This document shows positions 17,082-24,277 of a stretch of 40,047 bases of DNA, one piece after another; position 1 is the stretch's first letter; each line of letters begins with the position of its first letter. The notes under the pieces are model-generated. The model worked only from the letters and a program-made list of their open reading frames with translations, did not search any database and had not been told where the DNA came from. The stretch covers positions 1-40,047 of the forward strand of contig JAJFKF010000027.1 in the NCBI GenBank assembly GCA_021773365.1, read 5' to 3'. A program made the translations under genes and the position numbers. This DNA comes from Gammaproteobacteria bacterium (lineage in GTDB: Bacteria; Pseudomonadota; Gammaproteobacteria; Steroidobacterales; Steroidobacteraceae).

Positions 17082-17816
17082 ATGTTAATTGGTACGCATT
17101 CTGAGCGGCTGAAGGCCATTCAGGGCCGGATTGCCGCCGCGGCGGGCCGCGCGGGCCGCGATCCAGCCGCCATTGTGCTGGTGGCGGTGGGTAAGGGACA
17201 CCCTGTGGAGGCCATTGAGGCAGTGCGGGCACTGGGCGCAACGGATTTCGGCGAGAGCTACGCTCAGGAGGGTATTGCGAAAATGGATGCGCTGCGCGCG
17301 GCAGCCGGAACATGGCCGCGGCCCTGCTGGCACTTCATCGGCCGTCTGCAATCGAACAAGACCCGGGTCGTGGCCGAACACTTTGACTGGGTCCATGGGC
17401 TCGACCGGGCACAGATCGCCCGCCGCCTGAGCGCGCAGCGACCCCCGCACACCCCGCCTCTGAATATATGCCTGCAGGTACGCCTGGAGGAGGAGCCCTC
17501 CAAGGGCGGCACGCCGCCCGCGGAGGTACCCGTACTGGCCGAGGAAGTGGCCGGCCTGGAGCGCCTGCGCCTGCGGGGACTGATGTGCCTGCCGCCGCAC
17601 AGTGAGGATCCGGCGGCGCAGCGCCGCTGGTTTCGTCAGATGCGCGAGCTGCTGGAGCAGCTCAATCGCCAGGGCCATGCGCTGGATACCCTGTCGATGG
17701 GCATGAGCGGAGATTTCGAAGTGGCCATCGAAGAGGGAGCCACACATGTACGCATCGGCACCGGGATCTTCGGGGCACGGGTGGGTTCGACGGGGAGAAC
17801 AGCGCATGCAGATTGA
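17082..17816 (+). CDS. yggS: YggS family pyridoxal phosphate homeostasis protein
   Basis: This 244-residue single-domain PLP-binding TIM-barrel protein keeps free PLP and amino acid balance; no catalysis is known. The PLP Lys is in [10 protein letters not shown], where homologues mostly have AVSKT. Other marks are [61 protein letters not shown]. The ATG at 17082 is preceded by AT-rich sequence without a clear Shine-Dalgarno. Its end overlaps proC by 11 bases. The divergent pair with pilT is conserved in Pseudomonas. Confidence 0.94.
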   Translation: MLIGTHSERLKAIQGRIAAAAGRAGRDPAAIVLVAVGKGHPVEAIEAVRALGATDFGESYAQEGIAKMDALRAAAGTWPRPCWHFIGRLQSNKTRVVAEHFDWVHGLDRAQIARRLSAQRPPHTPPLNICLQVRLEEEPSKGGTPPAEVPVLAEEVAGLERLRLRGLMCLPPHSEDPAAQRRWFRQMRELLEQLNRQGHALDTLSMGMSGDFEVAIEEGATHVRIGTGIFGARVGSTGRTAHAD

Positions 17817-18618
17817 TCGAATCGCTTTCATTGGCAGTGGAAACATGGCCTCAGCGCTGGCGGGTGGACTATGCGCAGCGGGGTTTGAGCCCGCGGATAT
17901 CTTGGTTACAGGCCGCTCAACGGCACAGCTTACGGAACTGCACCGGAACCTGGGCGTGCGGACAACCACGGACAATGCAGCGGCCGTGGAAGACGTAAGG
18001 CTGGTGGTGCTGGCGGTCAAGCCGCAGGACCTGCGTACAGTAGCCATGCAGATCGGCAGCGCCGTGCGGCGCCAGGGCCCGCTGGTACTCTCGGTGGCTG
18101 CCGGCGTCCGCGTAGCGGCCATTGCAGAGGCGCTGGGCGGATACGGACACATCGTGCGTGCAATGCCCAACCGGCCTGCCATGGTCGGCAAGGGGGTGAC
18201 TGTCCTGTTCGCCACCCCGGCCGTCGAGGCCGACGCGCGCGCAGCCGTAGAGGCCGTGATGCGCACAGTCGGCGCGACGGTATGGCTGGAGCAGGAGGCA
18301 CAGATGGATGCGGCAACCGCCGTGTCAGGCAGCGGGCCGGCTTATTTTTTTCTGCTTATCGAGGCGCTGGAGGCCGCGGCACGCGAACAGGGCCTGCCCG
18401 TGGAGGTGGCGCGGCAGCTGGCCGTGCAAACCGCCTATGGCGCCGGCTGTATGGCCCATGAGCCTGACGCCGATCCTGCACAGCTGCGCGCAGCTGTCAC
18501 CTCGCCAGGCGGCACGACAGCAGCAGCGCTCGCCATACTTGAGAATGCGGATCTGCGTGGTATCGTGCGCCGCGCTGTCGCGGCGGCCTGCCACCGCGCA
18601 TCGGAACTGTCCCGCTGA
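17806..18618 (+). CDS. proC: Pyrroline-5-carboxylate reductase
   Basis: This enzyme reduces 1-pyrroline-5-carboxylate to proline with NAD(P)H. It has 270 residues, a normal length. The N-terminal dinucleotide motif is IAFIGSGNMASALAGG. Others are LAVKPQDL, SVAAGV, VRAMPNRPAMVGKGVT, AVSGSGPAYFFLLIEALEAAA and TSPGGTTAAALAILE. The ATG at 17806 overlaps yggS by 11 bases; the in-frame start at 17746 lies deep inside yggS. It is co-transcribed with yggS and yggT. Confidence 0.96.
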   Translation: MQIDRIAFIGSGNMASALAGGLCAAGFEPADILVTGRSTAQLTELHRNLGVRTTTDNAAAVEDVRLVVLAVKPQDLRTVAMQIGSAVRRQGPLVLSVAAGVRVAAIAEALGGYGHIVRAMPNRPAMVGKGVTVLFATPAVEADARAAVEAVMRTVGATVWLEQEAQMDAATAVSGSGPAYFFLLIEALEAAAREQGLPVEVARQLAVQTAYGAGCMAHEPDADPAQLRAAVTSPGGTTAAALAILENADLRGIVRRAVAAACHRASELSR

Positions 18619-18651
18619 GACTGTCGCAAGACACATACGATCATCCTGCCT

Positions 18652-19203
18652 ATGCAAGCCATTCGCTTCATCATCGAGTCGCTGCTGAACCTCGCCCTGT
18701 TCATCTTCCTGTTGCGCGTGGTGCTGCAGCTGGTGCGAGCGGATTTCCGCAATCCGATCAGTGATGCGGTCCTGCGCCTGACCAACCCCCTGGTGCTGCC
18801 TCTGCGCCGCATCATCCCGCCACTGCGACGGCTCGATCTGGCCTCTGTGGTTGCGCTACTGCTGGTCGAACTGGCTACACAGGCCATCATGCTGTCGCTG
18901 CATGGCCTGAATCTGACCGGCTCCGGACTGCCCATCGCTGGAATAATTCTACAGTCCACAGTGCTCGATTTGGCCATCAAGACGCTGCAGCTGTTTTTCT
19001 TCGCGATCATCGTCTACGTGCTGCTCGGCTGGGTCGCGCCGGGCGCCTACAGTCCCGCCGCGTCATTGCTTTCAAGCATTTGCGAGCCCATCCTCGCGCC
19101 GGTTCGCAGAGCAATCCCCACGCTCGGCGGTTTGGATCTGTCGCCAATGTTCGTGCTGATCGGCCTGCAGGCATTGCTCATCCTGCTGCACACCGGCTTG
19201 TGA
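18652..19203 (+). CDS. yggT: YggT family inner-membrane protein
   Basis: This 183-residue integral membrane protein has two YggT repeats. Each has a hydrophobic helix followed by a short conserved loop: NPISDAVLRLTNPLVLPLRRIIPP in the first, and GAYSPAASLLSSICEPILAPVRRAIP in the second. Four membrane segments are predicted by eye. The family has been linked to osmotic stress and K+ physiology, but its mechanism is not settled. It lies 33 bases after proC, the conserved yggS-proC-yggT order. Confidence 0.93.
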   Translation: MQAIRFIIESLLNLALFIFLLRVVLQLVRADFRNPISDAVLRLTNPLVLPLRRIIPPLRRLDLASVVALLLVELATQAIMLSLHGLNLTGSGLPIAGIILQSTVLDLAIKTLQLFFFAIIVYVLLGWVAPGAYSPAASLLSSICEPILAPVRRAIPTLGGLDLSPMFVLIGLQALLILLHTGL

Positions 19204-19350
19204 ATCTTCCCGCAGACGTACCAGAGCCTGAAAAAACAGGGAAAATATTTTCGCCGAATGCTTACCGACCGGGTTTTCTTGTGATATTTTCCCGCGCGAT
19301 TTTCAGCACCTTTGCCTTTGCCTTATTTTTTTACACAGGAGACTGCACCT

Positions 19351-19662
19351 ATGGCGAAGAAAACCTCCGCGCCAACCAAATCTGAAGTCTTGGCTCAGAT
19401 TTCCAAGGACACCGACCTCTCGCGCAAGCAGGTCAATGCCGTGTTCGATTCCCTCAACGGTATCGTCCGCAAGAGCCTGCGCAGCGGCGGCCTGTTCACC
19501 CTGCCGGGCCTGATGAAGATGAAAGTGGTGAAGAAGCCCGCTACCAAGGCGCGCGAAGGCACCAATCCGTTCACGGGCGACAAGATGATGTTCAAGGCCA
19601 AGCCGGCCAGCAAGAAAGTGCGCATCATGCCCCTGAAGAACCTCAAGGCCATGGTCAACTGA
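19351..19662 (+). CDS. HU-family nucleoid DNA-binding protein
   Basis: This 103-residue basic protein has the HU/IHF fold: a helical N-terminal half (KSEVLAQISKDTDLSRKQVNAVFDSLNGIVRKSL), then GGLFTLPGLMKMKVVKKPA, a DNA-binding arm (REGTNPFTGDKMMFKAKPASKKVRI), and a C-terminal helix. It has a Lys-rich N-terminal tail (MAKKTSAPTKS) that standard HU lacks, so it belongs to the variant HU group and not to HupA or HupB proper. The ATG at 19351 follows AGGAGA at nine bases. The 147 bases upstream of it are AT-rich and probably hold its own promoter; I could not assign clear -35/-10 boxes. Confidence 0.88.
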   Translation: MAKKTSAPTKSEVLAQISKDTDLSRKQVNAVFDSLNGIVRKSLRSGGLFTLPGLMKMKVVKKPATKAREGTNPFTGDKMMFKAKPASKKVRIMPLKNLKAMVN

Positions 19663-19670
19663 CAGGCAGC

Positions 19671-19719
19671 GCTTCCGGAGCGGCAGATGCCGCTCCGGGA
19701 AGGCATCCGGCAGGATGCC
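19671..19719 (+). terminator. Two adjacent stem-loops after the HU-like gene
   Basis: Stem 1 (about 19671-19703) pairs CTTCCGGAGCGGCA with TGCCGCTCCGGGAAG, with one extra G. Stem 2 (19702-19719) is a perfect 7-bp stem GGCATCC/GGATGCC with a four-base loop. They start eight bases after the HU stop. No T-run follows, so they may act as a Rho-assisted terminator or mRNA stabiliser. Confidence 0.5.
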
Positions 19720-19791
19720 GGGTAAGGTGCTTCTGCCCTCACTCAAGGGCGTTATCCACTCTCGCTCAAAAGGGGCGATTCCGTCCCGACC

Positions 19792-20178
19792 TCAAGGGGC
19801 GTCGAAATCCAGCGACGCCGAATTGATGCAATAGCGCAGCCCCGTCGGCTGCGGCCCATCCTCGAAGACATGCCCCAGGTGCGCACCACAGGTCGCGCAG
19901 GTCACTTCCTGCCTGACCATGCCGTGGCTGGTATCTGAGTGTGCACGCACCCGCTCGCCGGCCAGCGGCAGCCAGAAGCTCGGCCAGCCCGATCCGGAAT
20001 CGTACTTGTGCCCGGAGTCGAACAGCTTCGCTCCGCAGCACACACAGGCGTACACGCCTTTCTCCTTGTGGTGGGTATACCTGCCAGTAAAGGGCGCTTC
20101 GGTACCCTTCTCCTGGGTAATGCGATACTGCTCGGACGTCAACTGCGCGCGCAATTGTTCATTGCTGGGTCTGTTCAC
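19792..20178 (-). CDS. msrB: Peptide-methionine (R)-S-oxide reductase
   Basis: This enzyme repairs the R form of methionine sulfoxide in proteins using thioredoxin. It has 128 residues from the GTG at 20178, which sits four bases after GGAGGT. The structural zinc pairs are CVCC and [12 protein letters not shown] forms the active-site pocket, and the catalytic Cys is in [11 protein letters not shown]. The usual second Cys for regeneration is not obvious beyond the zinc pairs. The start overlaps the htpG 3' end by 20 bases, so the two share a transcript and msrB may respond to heat stress. A TTG at 20190 is a less likely start. Confidence 0.95.
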   Translation of the reverse strand: MNRPSNEQLRAQLTSEQYRITQEKGTEAPFTGRYTHHKEKGVYACVCCGAKLFDSGHKYDSGSGWPSFWLPLAGERVRAHSDTSHGMVRQEVTCATCGAHLGHVFEDGPQPTGLRYCINSASLDFDAP

Positions 20179-22084
20179 GATTACCTCCAAGCTGGAGCAG
20201 CAGGGCGTTGAGGCGGCGGACGAAATCGGCCGGGTCGGCCAGCTGTCCGCCGTCGGCGAGCGTGGCCTGGTCGAACAGCAACTGCGCCAGCGCCGTGAAG
20301 CCAGCCTCGTCGGCGCCCAGGCCGTCCAGGTATTTCACCAGCGGGTGCTTCACGTTCAGCTCCAGCAGCGGGATGGCCGGAGGCGGCTTCTGTCCAGCTG
20401 CTTCCAGCATGCGCCGCAGCGGTTCACCGATATCACGCTCGCCCAGTACCAGGCACGCAGGGGAGTCCGTCAGACGACTGCTCACACGCACTTCACTCAC
20501 GCGCTCACCCAGCGCATCCTTTACCCGGCGCAGCAGGACCTTGCTTTCCTTCAGATCCGCCTCACGAACCTGCTTGTCTGCTTCGGAAAACAGGCCGGCG
20601 ATGGCCAGGTCGCCGCGCGAGACGTTCTGGAAACTCTTGCCCTCGAATTCGGTGAGATGGCCCATGATCCACTCATCCACGCGGTCGTGCAGCAACAGCG
20701 CTTCCACGCCTTTGCGACGCAGCACTTCCAGATGAGGGCTGGCGCTGGCGGCGTTGAAGGTGGGCGCGGTGATGTAGTAGATCTTGTCCTGGCCCGGCGG
20801 CATGCGCGCAATGTAGTCAGCCAAAGGCTGGTCCTGCTCCTCTCGGTCCGTATCCTGGCCCTCCGGATGGTGCGTGGTGGCAAAGCGCAGCAGTTTCATC
20901 AGCCGCTCACGGTTGGCCGGGTCCTCAGCCACACCCTCCTTCAGTGCCTGACCAAATTCCTTCCAGAAGCCCAGGTATTTTCCCGGGTCTTCCTGCGCAA
21001 GCCTTGCCAGCATGTCGAGCACCCTGCGTGCCAGGGCGCCGCGCATGCTCTCGATTCCGGCGTCCTCCTGCAGCAGTTCGCGTGAGACATTCAACGGCAG
21101 ATCACTTGAATCCACTACGCCTTTCACGAAACGCAGGTAGAGCGGCAGGAACTGCTCAGCCTCGTCCATGATGAATACCCGCCGCACGTACAGCTTCAGC
21201 CCGCGCGGCGCCTCGCGCTGCCACAGATCAAAGGGCGCATGCGCGGGCACGTACAACAGGCTGGTGTATTCGCGCTTGCCTTCAACCTTGTTGTGACTCC
21301 AGGCCAGCGGATCAGCCGAATCATGCGAGATGTGCTTGTAAAACTCGCGGTAGTCCTCGTCCTTCAGCTCGGTACGCGGACGGGTCCACAGTGCCTGGGC
21401 ATGATTGACCGCTTCATACTCCAGCGAGGCCTCCCCTTCCTTGGGCATACACACCGGCAGCGCGATATGGTCTGAATAACGGCGCACCAGGCTGCGCAGT
21501 CGAAAGCCGTCGGCGAACTCCTCCGCCTCGGGCTTCAGGTGCAGAACAACCTGCGTGCCACGTTGCGTACGCTCAACCGTCTCGATGGTGAATTCCCCTT
21601 CACCGGTGGAGGACCAGTGCACGCCTTCCGCCGACGCGAGGCCAGCCTTGCGCGAGAGCACTTCGACGCGATCGGCAACGATGAAAGCCGAATAAAACCC
21701 CACGCCAAACTGGCCAATGAGCTGGGCATCTTTCTGCTGGTCACCGGTCAACCGGGAGAAGAATTCGGCTGTGCCGGAACGGGCGATGGTGCCGAGCTGC
21801 TCGATCGCCTCGACGCGTGCAAGTCCAATACCGTTGTCGCTGACCGTCAGGGTGCGCGCCTTGGCATCGAAATCCACCGTGATCTTCAGCTCCGTATCCT
21901 CGGCGAGCAGGGCGGGCTCGGCCAGGGCGCGGAAGCGCAGCTTGTCAGCCGCGTCGGATGCGTTGGAGATCAGTTCGCGCAGAAAGATTTCCCTGTGGCT
22001 GTACAGGGAGTGGATCATCAGCTTCAGCAGCTGCTTGACTTCAGTCTGGAAGCTTAGGGTTTCCTGAGCGCTTGTCTGGACCAT
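20159..22084 (-). CDS. htpG: HtpG, Hsp90-family molecular chaperone
   Basis: This 641-residue dimeric ATP-dependent chaperone has the full domain order. The N-terminal GHKL ATPase has [33 protein letters not shown] and GTQVVLHLK. The middle domain has [21 protein letters not shown] and [36 protein letters not shown]. The C-terminal dimerisation domain ends with [24 protein letters not shown]. The ATG at 22084 is preceded by GAGG at six bases. A sigma-32-like promoter and an inverted repeat over the ribosome binding site lie just upstream. It is followed, with overlap, by msrB. Confidence 0.97.
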   Translation of the reverse strand: MVQTSAQETLSFQTEVKQLLKLMIHSLYSHREIFLRELISNASDAADKLRFRALAEPALLAEDTELKITVDFDAKARTLTVSDNGIGLARVEAIEQLGTIARSGTAEFFSRLTGDQQKDAQLIGQFGVGFYSAFIVADRVEVLSRKAGLASAEGVHWSSTGEGEFTIETVERTQRGTQVVLHLKPEAEEFADGFRLRSLVRRYSDHIALPVCMPKEGEASLEYEAVNHAQALWTRPRTELKDEDYREFYKHISHDSADPLAWSHNKVEGKREYTSLLYVPAHAPFDLWQREAPRGLKLYVRRVFIMDEAEQFLPLYLRFVKGVVDSSDLPLNVSRELLQEDAGIESMRGALARRVLDMLARLAQEDPGKYLGFWKEFGQALKEGVAEDPANRERLMKLLRFATTHHPEGQDTDREEQDQPLADYIARMPPGQDKIYYITAPTFNAASASPHLEVLRRKGVEALLLHDRVDEWIMGHLTEFEGKSFQNVSRGDLAIAGLFSEADKQVREADLKESKVLLRRVKDALGERVSEVRVSSRLTDSPACLVLGERDIGEPLRRMLEAAGQKPPPAIPLLELNVKHPLVKYLDGLGADEAGFTALAQLLFDQATLADGGQLADPADFVRRLNALLLQLGGNREQTQQ

Positions 22085-22087
22085 ACA

Positions 22088-22113
22088 CCACCTCGGTACC
22101 TGAAGAGAGGTGG
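22088..22113 (-). promoter_or_regulatory. Inverted repeat covering the htpG ribosome binding site
   Basis: On the minus strand CCACCTC (22113-22107) is perfectly complementary to GAGGTGG (22094-22088), with a 12-base loop. The second arm contains the GAGG Shine-Dalgarno, so a transcript containing both arms would hide it. If transcription starts at the usual distance from the sigma-32-like box, the first arm is only partly transcribed. Confidence 0.45.
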
Positions 22114-22115
22114 CA

Positions 22116-22143
22116 TTTTTGGGGCGCTCGCGGGGATGTCAAG
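22116..22143 (-). promoter_or_regulatory. Sigma-32 (RpoH) type heat-shock promoter of htpG
   Basis: On the minus strand CTTGACA (22143-22137), a 12-base spacer and CCCCAAAAA (22124-22116) closely follow the heat-shock consensus CTTGAA-N12-15-CCCCATNTA. It sits about 30 bases upstream of the htpG ATG, as expected for a heat-shock gene. Confidence 0.7.
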
Positions 22144-22163
22144 CGCGGAACTGGCCGGGCGAC

Positions 22164-22244
22164 CTACTGCAAGCTGAGCAGCAGCTGGCGCAGGCAGCTG
22201 AACCAGTCGTCGATTTCGTCCCAGGCTTGTAGCAGTACTTCCAC
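22164..22244 (-). CDS. Possible 26-residue small protein upstream of htpG
   Basis: A GTG-started frame encodes a short amphipathic, Trp-, Asp- and Leu-rich peptide (it begins MEVLLQAWDEIDDWF and ends LLLSLQ). A purine-rich AGAGAGA lies about five bases before the start. It lies on the same strand as htpG and ends about 20 bases before the heat-shock -35 box. The residue pattern looks protein-like, but the frame is short enough to be chance. The rest of the 325-base gap between htpG and the ParA gene holds only the htpG control elements and a small dyad (22381-22398). Confidence 0.3.
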   Translation of the reverse strand: MEVLLQAWDEIDDWFSCLRQLLLSLQ

Positions 22245-22409
22245 GATTGTCTCTCTATCGGATGGGTGCGTGTCGATGGGTGCGTGGGCAGGACTATAGG
22301 AACGCGACAAGGTTACGGGCGTGAAACGGATCACAGGGCGCCCGGTTTAGGGTTTTTCCGCAGAGCCCCTTGCCGGCCGGGTGTGCACCAGCGCACACTG
22401 CCCCCTCCG

Positions 22410-23168
22410 ATGAAGAAAATCGTCGTCCTCAATCCCAAGGGCGGGTCCGGCAAGACAACCATTGCGACAAATCTTGCCAGTTACTATGCGGTACAGGGCC
22501 TGCGTCCGGTTCTAATGGATTACGACCCGCAGGGTTCGAGCACGCGCTGGCTTAAAAAACGCACTGCGCAACAGCCAGTCATCCATGGCATCACCGCCTA
22601 CGAACGCAACGTCAGCGTAACACGCTCATTTCAATTGCGACTGCCGGAAGGTACGCAGAGAGTGGTGGTGGACACCGCCGCAGCCATCGAAGGGCGGCGA
22701 ATGCCCGAACTGACCCGCGATGCGCACACCATCCTAGTGCCGGTGCTGCCCTCGGACATCGACATCCACGCCTGCACCCGCTGCATCGAGGATCTGCTTC
22801 TGGTGGCGAAGATTCCGCGCAATGAGCGACGCATCGCGGTGATCGCCAACCGGGTGAAGAAGCACACTCTGGTCTATCGCTCCCTGATGCGCTTCCTGCA
22901 AACACTGAGCATTCCAGTGATCGCGACGCTACGGGATTCACAGGCCTATTTGCGCGCCGCGGAACAGGGCATGGGGTTGCATGAAATGAAGCCGCACCTG
23001 GTGCGTGATGACCTCCTGCACTGGGAGGCACTGGTGCGATGGCTGGAACTAAAGCCCGAAGAGCAGGGTGGCAGGGCACCAGATGACCAGGCGGGCGGCA
23101 CTGGTCAGGCGGAAGGTCACTTCTCCGTATCCCAGGAGCTGCGCATCCGGTCGGCCCAGCTCTTGTAG
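22410..23168 (+). CDS. Orphan ParA/MinD-family ATPase
   Basis: This 252-residue protein is a deviant-Walker P-loop ATPase. The N terminus is MKKIVVLNPKGGSGKTTIATNLA with both signature lysines (K10 and K15). DYDPQGSS is the A' motif, and VVVDTAAAIEG and IAVIANRV follow. ParA-like proteins position plasmids, chromosomes or protein complexes by forming gradients on DNA. No parB, parS or cargo gene is visible next to it, so the cargo is unknown. The ATG at 22410 lacks a strong Shine-Dalgarno. The last 38 residues are Gln/Gly-rich and overlap the small gene on the other strand, so the end may not be conserved. Confidence 0.87.
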   Translation: MKKIVVLNPKGGSGKTTIATNLASYYAVQGLRPVLMDYDPQGSSTRWLKKRTAQQPVIHGITAYERNVSVTRSFQLRLPEGTQRVVVDTAAAIEGRRMPELTRDAHTILVPVLPSDIDIHACTRCIEDLLLVAKIPRNERRIAVIANRVKKHTLVYRSLMRFLQTLSIPVIATLRDSQAYLRAAEQGMGLHEMKPHLVRDDLLHWEALVRWLELKPEEQGGRAPDDQAGGTGQAEGHFSVSQELRIRSAQLL

Positions 23169-23350
23169 CTGCTCCAGTTATAGAGCGTGCGTGTAATGGC
23201 CGAGTGCCTGTCACCGCTCTTGCGAGCGCCATCCAGCCAGTTGCCATAGGCATCCACACCACCGTTCCTGGCGCGCGTACGCGCCGGCTGGTCAGTGGCG
23301 CGCCGACGTTCACCGTGCGGCGCGGGAGGCTTGGATTTACCGTCATTCAT
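23117..23350 (-). CDS. Small hypothetical protein, Trp/Arg rich C terminus
   Basis: The frame from the ATG at 23350 encodes 77 residues with a basic, Pro-rich N-terminal half and a C-terminal half with protein-like character (GVDAYGNWLDGARKSG, then TLYNWSSYKSWADRM). The Trp- and Tyr-rich end is not what a chance frame usually gives. It overlaps the ParA 3' end tail-to-tail by 52 bases. I do not recognise the family. The upstream start at 23410 is less likely. No clear Shine-Dalgarno is seen. Confidence 0.5.
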   Translation of the reverse strand: MNDGKSKPPAPHGERRRATDQPARTRARNGGVDAYGNWLDGARKSGDRHSAITRTLYNWSSYKSWADRMRSSWDTEK

Positions 23351-23463
23351 GCCAAAAACTACTCGAATACAGATTGGCCCTGGCTGCACAGTACTGCCCC
23401 GTCGCATCACAGCGACAGGAACTGGGTCACATGGATTTCCGCAACCGACGGAATTGAGTCGCG

Positions 23464-24174
23464 CTACGGAATGTCGAGGGTTTCAAACAGCGGGCGCATT
23501 TCCGCAAGCGATTGATCGATCGCCTCGGGTAGCAGCGTCGTATAGGCGTCCAGAAGCACTACGGCGTTGCGTGCCGGATCGTTGCGCGTCGCTGCGCCCA
23601 GGCGCCGGGCAATACCGCGATTGACCTTGTGCAGCTCGGCATAGCCCGCCTTGAGCCCCTCGAAGCTGATCTCCGCACTCTCGCCACTGTCGGCACGCAG
23701 TAGCTGCAGGAGCGCATAGGCGGCGGCAGATCGATACAGGGTCTCGATCTCGCTCGCAAGGGGCAGGTGAAATCGCGCCATGGGCCGCAGGAAGGCCGTG
23801 CGCGGACAACCGCTGGCAGCCATGATCAGCCCCAGCAGCGAGCTGAGCGCCTGCTGGGCGGTGGTCTCCTGCGACACCAGCCGCTCGGCAGTGCGCACAT
23901 CCACCCGCACCTGGTCGTAGGAGACCACCCGCTCAAGCCGCTCGATCACCCCCACCAGCTGCACGGCCACCGGACAGTGCGGATGTTCGGCCGGCTTCAG
24001 CGGGCAGTTTTCACATTGATTGCAGCCCAGTTCGGTCCAGAAGGGCAGCGGCCTCGGGGCGGGGTTGAGCAGCCTGAAGTCATGGGCGTCGAAAAACAGG
24101 TCAAATCGCTCATGGCTGGCGTCGGGCAGGATGAAGCGATAGCGAATACGCAGCGGCGTCATGACCGGCATCAT
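23464..24174 (-). CDS. Hypothetical protein, DUF6901-like, with Cys cluster
   Basis: This 236-residue protein probably belongs to DUF6901, by recall of the stretch TTAQQALSSLLGLIMAASGCPRTAFLRPMARFHLPLASEIETLYR. The N-terminal part is beta-rich (LRIRYRFILPDASHERFDLFFD) and is followed by a cysteine cluster CNQCENCPL..HPHCPV that could bind a metal. The C-terminal half is predicted helical. Function is not known. Starts at 24174 and 24162 are both possible and neither has a good Shine-Dalgarno. It lies 101 bases after ppnN on the same strand, with an inverted repeat in the gap. Confidence 0.75.
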   Translation of the reverse strand: MMPVMTPLRIRYRFILPDASHERFDLFFDAHDFRLLNPAPRPLPFWTELGCNQCENCPLKPAEHPHCPVAVQLVGVIERLERVVSYDQVRVDVRTAERLVSQETTAQQALSSLLGLIMAASGCPRTAFLRPMARFHLPLASEIETLYRSAAAYALLQLLRADSGESAEISFEGLKAGYAELHKVNRGIARRLGAATRNDPARNAVVLLDAYTTLLPEAIDQSLAEMRPLFETLDIP

Positions 24175-24195
24175 ACGGGAAGCGGCGTCCAGCCC

Positions 24196-24277
24196 AGGGG
24201 CCTGTCCGGGTAATGATCGCGGAAAGATGCGCGGTGGGGCGGCCGCAGCAGGCGCAGCATTACCCGGACAGGCTCCT
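24196..24277. repeat. 20-bp inverted repeat between ppnN and the DUF6901-like gene
   Basis: Arms 24196-24215 and 24258-24277 are complementary with one mismatch, including a perfect 16-base core (GCCTGTCCGGGTAATG). The 42-base loop is GC-rich. The right arm includes two bases of the ppnN stop codon. It could end the ppnN transcript or attenuate the next gene. No T-run is present on either strand. Confidence 0.75.

Noticed and set aside
19919-21085. Plus-strand 388-codon frame over msrB and htpG
   Set aside because: It runs opposite two well-conserved genes and its translation has no recognisable domain.
22381-22398. Small dyad GTGTGC-ACCAGC-GCACAC upstream of the ParA gene
   Set aside because: A six-base stem is too weak by itself; it might be a ParA autoregulation site but nothing else supports that.
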